Source of the DNA: Actinomycetospora endophytica
Lineage (GTDB): Bacteria; Actinomycetota; Actinomycetes; Mycobacteriales; Pseudonocardiaceae
Direction: 5' to 3'
Assembly: GCF_021026375.1 (NCBI RefSeq)
Contig: NZ_JAJNDB010000002.1
Span: 558,001-622,000 of the forward strand
DNA: 64,000 nucleotides
Under the pieces are notes generated by a model. It made no database searches. It was not told the origin of the DNA and saw nothing but the letters and a program-made list of their open reading frames with translations. The stretch's first letter is position 1; each line of letters begins with the position of its first letter. The position numbers were made by a program, and so were the translations under genes. This document shows positions 52,317 to 61,682 of the stretch, piece after piece.

Positions 52317-53452
52317 GCACCACCCCGGCGTCCGTCGCCTCGGCCATGGCCGAGGCGGCGGGGGCGTGGCGGGAGACCCTCGACGACGAGCAGCGCGCGC
52401 AGGGCGTGTGGAGCTGGCCGGGGTCGAAGGCCGCCGAGGCCGAGCGGACCGCGTGGTTCTACACGCCCACCGACCACGGCGGGCTGACCCTGCACGAGCA
52501 GCTGCCCCACCAGCAGCGCGCCGCGATGCGGCTGCTCGCGACGGGACTGTCCGAACCGGCCTACGTCAGCGCCACGACGATCATGGGCCTGGAGAACGTC
52601 CTCGACCGCACCGAGGGCTTCACCGTCGGATTCGCGCGTGATCGCGGCCGTGACCCGGGGATGTACTACCTGCGCGTCTTCGGCGACCCGTCGGGCGACG
52701 GTCCCTGGGGATGGCGGTTCGGCGGTCACCACGTGTCGGTGAACCACCTCGTGGTCGACGGCGAGGCGGTCGCCGGCTCGCCGTGCTTCCTGGGCGCCGA
52801 CCCGATGGTCTCGCCGCTGCTCGGCGGGCAGGAGCTGCGCCCGCTCGGCGGGATCGAGGACCTCGGGCGCGCCCTGCTGCACGCACTGGACCCCGGCCGG
52901 CGGGCCGTCGCGGTGCTCTCCCCGATCGCGCCCGCGGACATCATCGGCGCCAACCGCGTCGAGGTCTCGCCCGGCGACCGGCTCATCCCGCTGCCCGACC
53001 TGTGGCGCGGCCACTTCGACGACCAGGCCCTCGAGGACCGGCTCTGGTCGATGCACGACGGCCTGGAGGCCCAGCTCGGGGTCACCGAGGCCGACCGGGC
53101 CGCCACCGAGATCGGCGCCGCGCCGAAGGGGATCGCCGGGTCCGATCTGGACGCCGAGCAGCGGGCCACGCTACGGAACCTGCTCGAGACCTACGTCGGC
53201 CGGATGCCCCCGGGCCTGGTCGAACGGGAGCGGGCCCGGTTCGACGGGGACGCGCTGGACGCCGTGCACTTCGCCTGGGCCGGCGGCTACCAGCGGGGCC
53301 AGCCGCACTACTACCGGCTCGAGGGCCCGGGCCTGCTCGCCGAGTGGGACAACACCCAGCGCGGCGTGAACCACGCCCACTCGGTCTGGCGGGCGTCGGG
53401 GCACGAGTTCGGCCGGGACGTGCTCGCCGAGCACCGGCGCACGCACCACTGA
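52313..53452 (+). CDS. DUF3500 family protein
   Basis: A 379-residue DUF3500 protein. Family stretches include YYLRVFGDPSGDGPWGWRFGGHHVSVNH, FLGADPM, and the C-terminal FAWAGGYQRGQPHYYRLEGPGLLAEWDNTQRGVNHAHSVWR. The conserved HHVSxNH and DNTQRGVNHAH His-rich motifs suggest metal binding, but no activity is established. Overlap with the ABM gene suggests they act in one step or pathway, possibly with the acyl-CoA dehydrogenases upstream. Confidence 0.8.
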   Translation: MSTTPASVASAMAEAAGAWRETLDDEQRAQGVWSWPGSKAAEAERTAWFYTPTDHGGLTLHEQLPHQQRAAMRLLATGLSEPAYVSATTIMGLENVLDRTEGFTVGFARDRGRDPGMYYLRVFGDPSGDGPWGWRFGGHHVSVNHLVVDGEAVAGSPCFLGADPMVSPLLGGQELRPLGGIEDLGRALLHALDPGRRAVAVLSPIAPADIIGANRVEVSPGDRLIPLPDLWRGHFDDQALEDRLWSMHDGLEAQLGVTEADRAATEIGAAPKGIAGSDLDAEQRATLRNLLETYVGRMPPGLVERERARFDGDALDAVHFAWAGGYQRGQPHYYRLEGPGLLAEWDNTQRGVNHAHSVWRASGHEFGRDVLAEHRRTHH

Positions 53453-53506
53453 CGGGCACGCCCCGCGCCCGTCGGTGGGATGTCACCCCGGCATTACCCT
53501 GGGGAC

Positions 53507-54619
53507 GTGGACGACTCGACCGCGACCGAACTCAAGGACCTCGCCGCCAGCCTCGACTCCGTGGAGGCGGCCATGGACCTCGACGGTCTGCGGCGCCAGG
53601 TGGCGGAGCTCGAGACGCAGGTCGCCGCCCCGGATCTGTGGGACGACGTCGAGACCGCCCAGAAGCTGACCAGCGACTTCACGCACAAGCAGTCCGACCT
53701 GCGGAAGGCGGAGTCGCTGCGCTCCCGGCTCGACGACCTCTCGACCCTCTACGAGATGGCCGACGAGGAGTCCGGCTCCGATTCGGCCGAGCTCACCGCG
53801 GAGGCGGACTCCGAGCGGTCCAGCCTGCACGCCGACATCAGCGCCTTCGAGGTGCGCACCCTGCTCAACGGCGAGTACGACGAGCGCGACGCGCTGGTCA
53901 CGGTGCGCGCCGAGGCCGGCGGGGTGGACGCCGCGGACTTCGCCGAGATGCTCATGCGGATGTACCTGCGCTGGGCCGAGCGCCACGGCTACCCGACGGA
54001 GGTCTACGACACCTCCTACGCGGAGGAGGCGGGGATCAAGTCCGCCACCTTCAAGGTCTCGGCGCCCTACGCCTACGGGACGCTGTCGGTCGAGCAGGGC
54101 ACCCACCGGCTCGTCCGGATCTCGCCGTTCGACAACCAGGGCCGTCGCCAGACCAGCTTCGCGGGCGTCGAGGTCGTGCCCGTCGTCGAGTCCACCGACC
54201 ACGTGGAGATCGACGAGAAGGACCTGCGCGTCGACGTGTACCGCTCGTCCGGCCCCGGCGGGCAGGGCGTGAACACCACGGACTCGGCGGTGCGCCTGAC
54301 CCACCTGCCCACCGGCATCGTCGTGAGCTGCCAGAACGAGCGCTCGCAGCTGCAGAACAAGGCGACGGCGATGACGGTGCTCGCCGCGAAGCTGCTCGAG
54401 CGCCGCCGCGCCGAGGAGCGGGCGCTGATCGACTCGCTCAAGGACTCCGGCTCGAGCTGGGGCAACCAGATGCGGTCCTACGTGCTGCACCCGTACCAGA
54501 TGGTCAAGGATCTGCGGACCGACCAGGAGACCTCGCAGACCGGCCAGGTCCTCGACGGGTTCATCGACGACTTCCTCGACGCCGGCATCCGCTGGCGCAA
54601 GCAGACCGAGGCCGCCTAG
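53507..54619 (+). CDS. prfB: Peptide chain release factor 2
   Basis: A 370-residue RF2. It has the stop-recognition motif SPF (RLVRISPFD) and the GGQ loop [18 protein letters not shown]. The frame is continuous from the start, so the programmed frameshift known from E. coli is absent. TACCCT (53495-53500) lies six nt before the GTG, suggesting a leaderless transcript. It starts the conserved prfB-ftsE-ftsX-smpB-ssrA block, which couples release, division and ribosome rescue. Confidence 0.95.
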   Translation: MDDSTATELKDLAASLDSVEAAMDLDGLRRQVAELETQVAAPDLWDDVETAQKLTSDFTHKQSDLRKAESLRSRLDDLSTLYEMADEESGSDSAELTAEADSERSSLHADISAFEVRTLLNGEYDERDALVTVRAEAGGVDAADFAEMLMRMYLRWAERHGYPTEVYDTSYAEEAGIKSATFKVSAPYAYGTLSVEQGTHRLVRISPFDNQGRRQTSFAGVEVVPVVESTDHVEIDEKDLRVDVYRSSGPGGQGVNTTDSAVRLTHLPTGIVVSCQNERSQLQNKATAMTVLAAKLLERRRAEERALIDSLKDSGSSWGNQMRSYVLHPYQMVKDLRTDQETSQTGQVLDGFIDDFLDAGIRWRKQTEAA

Positions 54620-54713
54620 TCCCGGACGCGTCGGTCCCCCACACGTCCGGCGCCCGAACGGACGACGCTCGCCCGTCCGGGGTGCGCCCGCCCGCCGCGT
54701 AGCATCCCGCGTC

Positions 54714-55403
54714 GTGCTCCGGCTCGAAAACGTCACGAAGCTCTATCCGACGTCCGTCCGGCCGGCGCTGGACGACGTGTCGATGGACGTCGACCGTGGC
54801 GAGTTCGTCTTCCTCATCGGGCCCTCCGGGTCCGGCAAGTCGACGCTGCTGCGTCTGCTGCTGCGCGAGGAGGCCCCGAGCAGCGGCAACGTGTTCGTCG
54901 CCAACTGGAACGTGGCGCGCCTGGCGAACCGCAAGGTCCCCAAGCTGCGCCAGCGCATGGGCTGCGTGTTCCAGGACTTCCGGCTGCTGGGAAACCGCAC
55001 CGTCGCCGAGAACATCGCGTTCGCCCTCGAGGTGACCGGCAAGTCCGAGCACACGATCCGCACCGTCGTGCCGGAGATGCTCGAGCTGGTGGGGCTCGAC
55101 GGGAAGAGCGAGCGGATGCCCGCCGAGCTCTCCGGCGGCGAGGCGCAGCGGGTCGCGATCGCCCGGGCGCTGGCGAACCGGCCGCTGGTCCTGCTCGCCG
55201 ACGAGCCCACCGGCAACCTCGACCCCGAGACCAGCGACGACATCATGCTGCTGCTCGACCGGATCAACCGTGCGGGCACCACCGTCGTCATGGCCACCCA
55301 CGACCGCCAGATCGTCGACGCCATGCGCCGCCGGGTCGTCGAGCTGCACCTGGGCAAGCTGGCCCGCGACGACGCCCGCGGCGTCTACGGGGCGAGCCGG
55401 TGA
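54714..55403 (+). CDS. ftsE: Cell division ATP-binding protein FtsE
   Basis: A 229-residue ABC ATPase. It has Walker [10 protein letters not shown], the Q-loop region [12 protein letters not shown], signature LSGGEAQR and Walker [12 protein letters not shown]. It works with FtsX at the septum to activate peptidoglycan hydrolases such as RipC. TAGCAT (54700-54705) lies eight nt before GTG. The stop overlaps the ftsX GTG. Confidence 0.95.
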   Translation: MLRLENVTKLYPTSVRPALDDVSMDVDRGEFVFLIGPSGSGKSTLLRLLLREEAPSSGNVFVANWNVARLANRKVPKLRQRMGCVFQDFRLLGNRTVAENIAFALEVTGKSEHTIRTVVPEMLELVGLDGKSERMPAELSGGEAQRVAIARALANRPLVLLADEPTGNLDPETSDDIMLLLDRINRAGTTVVMATHDRQIVDAMRRRVVELHLGKLARDDARGVYGASR

Positions 55404-56305
55404 ACGGGCTCGGCTTCGTCTGGCGCGAGGCCCTCGCGGGCCTGCGTCGCAACGTCACCATGAGCGTGGCGATGGTCCTGACGACGGCGATCTCGCTCGG
55501 CCTGCTCGGCGCGGGCCTGCTCGCCGTGCGGACCATCGACCGCACCCAGGACCTCTACTACTCCCAGCTCGCGGTGCAGGTCGCCCTCGACGAGCCGACG
55601 AGCGCGGGCGACGCGAACTGCTCGTCGCCGACCTGCACCGGGCTGCGCGAGCAGCTGCAGGGCGACCCGCTCGTCTCGGCCGTCTCCTACGAGAGCCGCG
55701 ACCAGGCCTACCAGCGCTTCCTGCGCATCTACGCGGGCCAGTCGATCCTGCAGCTGGTGCGCCCGCAGAGCCTCCCGGCGACGCTGCGCGTGACGCCCAA
55801 GGACCCGACCCGCGGCGACGCGCTCGTCGCCGAGTACACCGGGAAGCCGGGCGTGCGCAACGTCGTCGACCAGCGCGCCCTGGTCCAGGACCTCTTCACG
55901 TTCCTCGCGAGCGTCCGCAACGCCGCGTTCGGGCTGGCCTCGATCCAGGCGCTCGCGGCGCTGCTGCTGATCTCCAACACCATCCAGGTCTCGGCGTTCA
56001 CGCGGCGGACCGAGGTCGGGATCATGCGCCTCGTCGGCGCCACCCGCTGGTACACCCAGGTGCCGTTCCTCATCGAGGCGGTGATCACGGGCGTGGTCGG
56101 GGCGGTCCTGGCGACCGGGGGCCTGGTGCTCGGCAAGCTCTTCTTCATCGACCGGCTGCTGTCCGGCCGGTTGATCTCCAACGCGATCCCCGCGGTCGGA
56201 ATGAGCGACGTGCTGTTGTTCGTTGCACCCCTGTTGGTGGTCGTCGGCGCGGCGATCGCGACGGCGACGGGGTATGTCACCCTGCGCCTGTACGTGCGTA
56301 ACTAG
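55400..56305 (+). CDS. ftsX: Cell division membrane protein FtsX
   Basis: A 301-residue FtsX. It has an N-terminal cytoplasmic end, the first helix ([23 protein letters not shown]), a roughly 120-residue outer loop with two Cys ([11 protein letters not shown]) that fits the mycobacterial extracellular domain binding RipC, and three C-terminal helices including [22 protein letters not shown] 55400 overlaps ftsE. It partners FtsE. Confidence 0.93.
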   Translation: MNGLGFVWREALAGLRRNVTMSVAMVLTTAISLGLLGAGLLAVRTIDRTQDLYYSQLAVQVALDEPTSAGDANCSSPTCTGLREQLQGDPLVSAVSYESRDQAYQRFLRIYAGQSILQLVRPQSLPATLRVTPKDPTRGDALVAEYTGKPGVRNVVDQRALVQDLFTFLASVRNAAFGLASIQALAALLLISNTIQVSAFTRRTEVGIMRLVGATRWYTQVPFLIEAVITGVVGAVLATGGLVLGKLFFIDRLLSGRLISNAIPAVGMSDVLLFVAPLLVVVGAAIATATGYVTLRLYVRN

Positions 56306-56319
56306 AGGGGGTCATCCCG

Positions 56320-56862
56320 GTGGCGAAGACGGCCGTCCCGACGGACTCGGGGCGCGCGAAGGAGAAGGCCAGGAAGGCCACCTCCTCCAACCGCCCCGAG
56401 GAGCGGCGCAAGGTCGTCGCGACCAACCGCAAGGCCCGGCACGACTACACCGTCCTCGACGTCTACGAGGCCGGGATCGCCCTGCAGGGCACCGAGGTGA
56501 AGAGCCTGCGCGCCGGCCGGGCCTCCCTCGCGGACGCGTTCGCGACGGTGACCGACGGCGAGGTCTGGCTCCGCGGCCTGCACATCCAGGAGTACGACTA
56601 CGGCAGCTGGACCAACCACGAGCCGCGCCGGCACCGCAAGCTGCTGCTGCACCGCGAGGAGATCTCGCGGCTGATCGGCAAGACCCGCGAGGGCGGGCAC
56701 ACCCTGGTGCCGCTGTCGCTGTACTTCTCCGGCGGGCTCGCCAAGGTCGAGCTCGCCCTGGCGAAGGGCAAGGCGAAGCACGACAAGCGGGAGGCCATGG
56801 CCGAGCGGGACGCGAAGCGGGAGGCCGAGCGGATCGTGGGACGCCGGATCAAGGGCTGGTGA
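56320..56862 (+). CDS. smpB: SsrA-binding protein SmpB
   Basis: A 180-residue SmpB. It has the core [35 protein letters not shown] and [17 protein letters not shown], with the basic tail [14 protein letters not shown] that enters the ribosomal mRNA channel. It delivers tmRNA, encoded about 1 kb downstream, to stalled ribosomes. The AGAGGGGG ribosome site lies before GTG. The stop overlaps the amidohydrolase GTG. Confidence 0.95.
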   Translation: MAKTAVPTDSGRAKEKARKATSSNRPEERRKVVATNRKARHDYTVLDVYEAGIALQGTEVKSLRAGRASLADAFATVTDGEVWLRGLHIQEYDYGSWTNHEPRRHRKLLLHREEISRLIGKTREGGHTLVPLSLYFSGGLAKVELALAKGKAKHDKREAMAERDAKREAERIVGRRIKGW

Positions 56863-57791
56863 CGGCCCTCCAGACCCCGCTGACGTCCGACGACGACGTC
56901 GCGGGCTGGGTGCGTTCGCTGGGGCTGGGTCCCGACGGCCGCTCGGGTCTGGTCGACGTGCACGTGCACTTCCTGCCCGAGCGGATGCTGCGCAAGGTCT
57001 GGGCCTACTTCGACGACGCCGTGGCGAACTACGGCTACGAGTGGCCGATCCACTACAAGCTCCCCGAGGACGAGCGCCTGGCTCGGCTGCGCTCGTTCGG
57101 TGTCGACACGTTCGCCCCGCTGGTCTACCCGCACAAGCCGGACATGGCGGAGTGGCTGACCGGGTGGGCGCTGGACTGGGCGGCCGAGGTCCCCGAGGCG
57201 GTGCCGACCGCGACGCTCTTCCCCGAGGAGTCGGTGACGACGTACCTCGGCGAGGCGGTCGAGCGCGGGGTGCGGCTGGTCAAGGCCCACGTGCAGGTCG
57301 GCGGCTACGACCCGCGGGACCCCCTGCTGGACCCGGCCTGGGGCCTGCTCGCCGAGGCCGGCGTCCCCGTCGTCGCGCACTGCGGCGACGGCCCGATCCC
57401 CGGGAAGCACACCGGGATCGGGATCATCGGCGAGGTGATGGACCGGCACCCCCGGCTGCGCCTGGTGCTGGCCCACGCCGGGCTGCCGGAGTACGACGAG
57501 GCGCTGCGCCTGGTCGAACGTCACCCGGCGGTCCGGCTCGACACGACGATGGTCGGGACCCCGTTCACGCAGGGGTTCGCGCCCCTGCCCGACGACTGGC
57601 CGGCGCGGCTCGCGGACCTGACCGGCGAGGGCCGGGTGGTGCTGGGCACCGACTTCCCGAACATCCCGTACGGCTACTTCCACCAGCTCGAGGCGATCCG
57701 CTCCTGGGCGGCCGCCGACGACCGGCTGGGGAAGGGGTTCCTCCGGTCGGTGCTGCACGACGCGCCCGCCGACCTGCTCGGCCTCGTCTGA
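56859..57791 (+). CDS. Amidohydrolase family protein (TIM-barrel)
   Basis: A 310-residue amidohydrolase-2-like protein. It begins with [14 protein letters not shown] (HxH metal ligands), followed by [19 protein letters not shown] and [18 protein letters not shown] (Asp ligand). Members decarboxylate or hydrolyse cyclic substrates; the substrate here is unknown. It is coupled to smpB by a four-base overlap, an odd partner for ribosome rescue that may just share the transcript. The tmRNA gene follows 72 nt on. Confidence 0.8.
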   Translation: MTALQTPLTSDDDVAGWVRSLGLGPDGRSGLVDVHVHFLPERMLRKVWAYFDDAVANYGYEWPIHYKLPEDERLARLRSFGVDTFAPLVYPHKPDMAEWLTGWALDWAAEVPEAVPTATLFPEESVTTYLGEAVERGVRLVKAHVQVGGYDPRDPLLDPAWGLLAEAGVPVVAHCGDGPIPGKHTGIGIIGEVMDRHPRLRLVLAHAGLPEYDEALRLVERHPAVRLDTTMVGTPFTQGFAPLPDDWPARLADLTGEGRVVLGTDFPNIPYGYFHQLEAIRSWAAADDRLGKGFLRSVLHDAPADLLGLV

Positions 57792-57863
57792 TCGACCCGG
57801 CGGGATGATCGCCGGGCCGCGGCGCGTTATGATGACTGGCCCTGCCGACGACGGCGGGGAGAA

Positions 57864-58240
57864 GGGGGTGACTGGTTTCGACTCCGAGCGGTTGATCAGG
57901 AGAAGCGTGCCGAGGAAGGCGACGATGATCTCGATAACCACCCGTCGCAAAGAAATAAGCGCCGAGAACAGTACTCAGCGCCAGTTCCAGCTCGCTGCCT
58001 AAGTAGCGACTGAACTGTGTCGGCCCGGGTTCGTCCCCGACCCGGTCACCGGCATCAGCTAGGGGACTCCACCGCCGGGCCCGGTCGCGGGGCCCGTCGG
58101 GACATCTCACAGCGACTGGGGTCGTCACGTCGGCGTGTCTGCACGACCGACGGACCCGAGCAGAGACGACGCAGACTGCGCACGGAGAAGTCCTGACGAG
58201 TGTTCGGAGGACCCGGGTTCGATTCCCGGCACCTCCACCC
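57864..58240 (+). ncRNA. ssrA: tmRNA (SsrA)
   Basis: The 5' end GGGGGTGACTGGTTTCGACT pairs with the 3' CACCTCC in the tRNA-like acceptor; the T-arm is GGGTTCGATTCCC. The tag ORF starts at GCC 57961 and reads AENSTQRQFQLAA before TAA, ending in the usual LAA. CCA is not fully encoded (ACCC). TATGAT at 57828 is the likely -10. SmpB is encoded just upstream. Confidence 0.93.
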
Positions 58241-58249
58241 CCAGGTGAC

Positions 58250-58275
58250 GGCCGGAGAGCACACGCTCTCCGGCC
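58250..58275 (+). terminator. Intrinsic terminator of ssrA
   Basis: GGCCGGAGAGC pairs exactly with GCTCTCCGGCC around ACAC, followed by GTCGTCGTGTGT. Confidence 0.8.
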
Positions 58276-58430
58276 GTCGTCGTGTGTGCTCCCGCCGGGC
58301 GTGAGATCGCCGATCCCCGGTGTGGATCTCCTCAATACCCGTCGACCAAGCCCCGCTCGGGCGATAACATCACCCGGCCGAGTGATCGAGTCGGCATCGT
58401 GTCCACGTAGAGGAGGCAGGGGGAGCCGTC

Positions 58431-60206
58431 GTGACGTCCCAGGCGCCGGTCGAGAAGACCAGGACCACTCCGGACGGTGACGCTCTCCCGAGGTCGGGCA
58501 CGGAGAGTCCGCACGCGGTCACCGAGAGCGGCCCGGGCGGGCCGGCGGTGGACGACGTGGTGGTCGACGAGGTGGTGGCCGACGACGACCCGACCGGTGG
58601 CCTGACCATCGGCGCCGCGGATGCCGCGGTGCGCGGGGTCGACGAGGTCCTGGGCCGCGAGGTCCGGCTCGTCACCCTCCCGCCGGCGTCCGGCGAGGTC
58701 CTCTCCGAACGCATCGAGCAGGTCCGCCACCTCGCCCGCCTGCACCACCCGCACCTGCTCGAGGTCTACGACGTCGACGGGCTCGCTCCGGACACCGAGA
58801 GCACCCTCGTCCTGGAGAACGTCCCGGGCGAGCCGCTGCCGCTCGTGCTGCGCGAGGGCCCGATCACCGAGCCCGCCCTGGCCCGGATGGGCGCGCAGCT
58901 GGCCTCCGCCCTGGCGCACGCGCACGCCCACGGCGTGGAGCACGGCGCCATCGGTGCCGCGAGCATCCTGGTCGACCGCGCGAACGCCGACGCCTGGCTC
59001 GTCGGGCTCACGGCGTCGTTGAGCGGCCCGCTCCCGGTCGTCGACCCCGACGCCGAGGACGACGGGGACGGCGCGGCGCGGCGGCGGGACACCGACGTGC
59101 GGGCGCTCGCCGCGACCCTCGCCGAGGTCGTCGAGCACGCGGCGGCCGTCGAGGGCGGCGACGACCCGGAGGCCGTCACCCGGCCCACGGCCCGGGACGA
59201 CGACGCCCCCGTCTCACCGCTGGTCGCGGTGCTGCGGGGCGTCGACTCCCCGACCCCGCCGAGCGCCGCGCTGCTGTCCGAGCGGCTGGTCCGCGTCGCG
59301 CGCGGCGGGGGACGGGCCGGCGAGGGGGAGCCCGCCCGGCTCGTCCCGGTCGTCGCGTCCTGGTCGGAGAGCCCGCCCGTCCCCGCGGTCGAGACGACGA
59401 CGGCGCTCGCGTCCGGACCGGCGGTGCGAACCCGCGGGGCCGGCGGCGTCACCCCGTTCGCCGTCGTCGGTCAGTCCGCGCGCCGGCGTGCCCGACGGGC
59501 CGGCGTGCTCGGCGCCGCCACCGCGACGCTGGCCCTCGCGTCCGGGCTGGTCATCTGGGCCGGCGAGTCGCACGTCGTGCGCCCGGAGGCGCAGGCCGAG
59601 ATCGGTGCGTCCGCCCCCTCGGTGCCGGCGCCCGCGGTGCCGCACTTCCCGTCGTTCGGCGGCCTCTACACCGAGAACAGCTGGCCCGGCGACTCCGGAT
59701 CCGGGTCCGGCTCCTCCGGGTCCGACAGCGGCGACGGGTCGGGCTCCCGGGCCGAGGCGGTCGGTGTCGCTTCCCGGCAGGCGGCGCTGCCGCAGGCGCG
59801 GACCTCGTCGACCGATCCCACCACCACGTCGAGCCATTCGGAGATCCCGCCGCGGACCGGGCCGACGCACCCGACCGACCCGACGAGCCTCCCGCCGTCG
59901 TCGACCCGGCCGACCACGCAGCCCCCGTCGACGACGACCCGGCCGACCACGCCGAGCTCGACCCAGCCGACGACGACGCAGCCGCCGACGACGCAGCCGA
60001 GCACCACGCAGCCGTCGACCACCACCCAGCAGTCGACGACGACCCAGCCGACCAGCACCACCGTCCCGGCGGCCACGGGCACCACCACCACGGGCACCAC
60101 GACGACCGGCACCACGACCACCGGCACGACCACGACGGGGACGGGCGTGGTGACGCCCACCACCACGACCGTCCCGGCAGCGCAGGTCCTCGCGGCCGGC
60201 CGCTGA
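58431..60206 (+). CDS. Pseudokinase-like membrane protein with Thr/Pro-rich outer tail
   Basis: A 591-residue protein. Residues ~60-290 resemble a Ser/Thr protein kinase fold (RHLARLHHPHLLEVYDVDG, LVLENVPGEPL, ALAHAHAHGVEHGAIGAASILVD), but the HRD motif reads HGA, the DFG region reads VGL and the beta-3 Lys is missing. It should therefore be catalytically dead. One helix (GVLGAATATLALASGLVIWAG) follows, then a Gly/Ser linker and about 110 residues of Thr/Pro/Ser with GTTTT repeats near nt 60075-60145. It may sense or scaffold at the wall. GTG 58431 has a GGGGGAG site upstream. Confidence 0.6.
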   Translation: MTSQAPVEKTRTTPDGDALPRSGTESPHAVTESGPGGPAVDDVVVDEVVADDDPTGGLTIGAADAAVRGVDEVLGREVRLVTLPPASGEVLSERIEQVRHLARLHHPHLLEVYDVDGLAPDTESTLVLENVPGEPLPLVLREGPITEPALARMGAQLASALAHAHAHGVEHGAIGAASILVDRANADAWLVGLTASLSGPLPVVDPDAEDDGDGAARRRDTDVRALAATLAEVVEHAAAVEGGDDPEAVTRPTARDDDAPVSPLVAVLRGVDSPTPPSAALLSERLVRVARGGGRAGEGEPARLVPVVASWSESPPVPAVETTTALASGPAVRTRGAGGVTPFAVVGQSARRRARRAGVLGAATATLALASGLVIWAGESHVVRPEAQAEIGASAPSVPAPAVPHFPSFGGLYTENSWPGDSGSGSGSSGSDSGDGSGSRAEAVGVASRQAALPQARTSSTDPTTTSSHSEIPPRTGPTHPTDPTSLPPSSTRPTTQPPSTTTRPTTPSSTQPTTTQPPTTQPSTTQPSTTTQQSTTTQPTSTTVPAATGTTTTGTTTTGTTTTGTTTTGTGVVTPTTTTVPAAQVLAAGR

Positions 60207-60217
60207 CCCCAGGAGTT

Positions 60218-60272
60218 CTGAGCGAAGGTGCCCTTGGGTCGATAGAACCGACTGAAGGGGCCCCTCGCTCAG
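60218..60272. repeat. Family A palindrome, copy at 60.2 kb
   Basis: CTGAGCGAAGGTGCCCTTG pairs with GAAGGGGCCCCTCGCTCAG, with mismatches and an inner GGTCG/CGAC stem. It lies just after the pseudokinase stop. Confidence 0.65.
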
Positions 60273-60300
60273 GGGGCCGGCGAGGCCGCGTTCCGGCGGT

Positions 60301-60349
60301 GGGCGCCCTTCGGCGGCTCTACCGAGCGAAGGGGCCCCTCGCTCAGAAC
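60301..60349. repeat. Family A palindrome, second copy at 60.3 kb
   Basis: GGGCGCCCTTCGG pairs imperfectly with CCGAGCGAAGGGGCCCC, ending CGCTCAGAAC. It is adjacent to the copy at 60218. TAGGGT (60377-60382) beyond it is the likely promoter of the MFS gene. Confidence 0.6.
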
Positions 60350-60434
60350 GCCCGAGCCCCGACCCGGCCCGGACCGTAGGGTCGTGGCGCTGCGGTGCGC
60401 TCGGCCCCGCACCATGGCGGTGAGGAGGACGAGG

Positions 60435-61682
60435 ATGTCCGCGCGCGAGGGTCGTGCGGTGCCCCGCGAGGGCCTGCCCTGGGAGGTGTGGGCGCTGCTC
60501 GCGGGCAGCTTCCTCGTCGCCGCGGGCTACGGGATCGTCGCGCCCGCGCTGCCGGTGTTCGCGCGGAGCTTCGGGGTCGGGGTGACCGCCGCCGCGGCCG
60601 TCGTCAGCGCGCTGCCCGTGCTGCGGCTGCTGTTCGCGCCGGTCTCGGGACGGTTGGTCGCGCGGGTCGGGGAGCGCGCGATGTACCTCACGGGGCTGAT
60701 GGTCGTCGCGGCCTCGACGGGAGCGTGTGCGCTCGCCACGAGCTACCCGCAGCTGCTGATCTACCGCGGGCTCGGCGGCATCGGGTCGACGATGTTCACC
60801 GTCTCGGCGTTCTCGCTGATCTTCCGGCTGGCCCCGGAGGGTCGACGCGGCCAGGTCAGTGGCCTGTTCACCGGCTCGTTCCTGCTCGGCGGGATCACCG
60901 GGCCGGCGTTCGGCGGGTTACTGGTCTCGGTCGACGTCCGCGCGCCGTTCGTGGTCTACGCCGCCGCGCTTGTGCTGGCGACGGCCGTCGTCGGGGGCCT
61001 GCTCGCCCGCTCGACCGGGGTCGGCGTCCGCGCCCCCGACCCCACGGTCGAACCGCTGACGATCGCGCGGGCGCTGCGCCGGCCGACCTACCGGGCCGCG
61101 CTGACGTCGGGTCTCGCGACCGGCTGGGCGGTGCAGGGCGTGCGCATCGCGCTGGTCCCGCTCTTCGTGACAGTCGCCCTCGGCCGCGAGCCGTTGTGGA
61201 CGGGGATCGCGCTGACCGTGTTCGCGGTCGGCGACGGCGCGATGCTGCTCCTCACCAGCGGGCTCTCCGATCGCCGCGGCCGCCGTCCGGTCGTCGTCCT
61301 CGGCCTGGCCATGGTGGCGGTGGGCACGGCCGGTCTGGGCGTCGTGCCGACCCTGCCCGCGCTCCTCGTCGCCTCCCTCGTCGCGGGTGCGGGCGGCGGG
61401 CTGCTGCAACCCGCGCAGGGGGCCGCCGTCGCCGACCTCGTCGGATCGCGCCGCTCCGGCGGTCCCGCACTGTCCGGGTTCCAGATGGCCTCCGACGTCG
61501 GCGCGATCGTCGGCCCGCTGGCCGCGGGTGCGCTCGCCCAGTACGTCGGGTTCGGCGCGGCCTTCGGGGTCTCCGGAGCGGTGGCCCTGGCCGCGATGGT
61601 CGTCTGGCTGCTCACCACCGAGCCGGTGCCCGAGGGGTCCTGCGGTTCGCCCCCGGAGGAGGCGGGCACCCGCGCCGCATGA
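60435..61682 (+). CDS. MFS transporter coupled to photolyase gene
   Basis: A 415-residue 12-helix MFS exporter (SFLVAAGYGIVAPALPVFARSFGV, GRLVARVGERAMYLTG motif A, GLSDRRGRRPVVVLG). ATG 60435 has GAGGAGG seven nt before it and is preferred to ATG 60414. The substrate is unknown. The stop overlaps the photolyase ATG (ATGA), so the transporter and the DNA-repair enzyme are co-translated. Confidence 0.78.
   Translation: MSAREGRAVPREGLPWEVWALLAGSFLVAAGYGIVAPALPVFARSFGVGVTAAAAVVSALPVLRLLFAPVSGRLVARVGERAMYLTGLMVVAASTGACALATSYPQLLIYRGLGGIGSTMFTVSAFSLIFRLAPEGRRGQVSGLFTGSFLLGGITGPAFGGLLVSVDVRAPFVVYAAALVLATAVVGGLLARSTGVGVRAPDPTVEPLTIARALRRPTYRAALTSGLATGWAVQGVRIALVPLFVTVALGREPLWTGIALTVFAVGDGAMLLLTSGLSDRRGRRPVVVLGLAMVAVGTAGLGVVPTLPALLVASLVAGAGGGLLQPAQGAAVADLVGSRRSGGPALSGFQMASDVGAIVGPLAAGALAQYVGFGAAFGVSGAVALAAMVVWLLTTEPVPEGSCGSPPEEAGTRAA

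Noticed and set aside
53480..53560. Programmed frameshift in prfB
   Set aside because: The frame is continuous from GTG 53507 with no in-frame TGA near the start.
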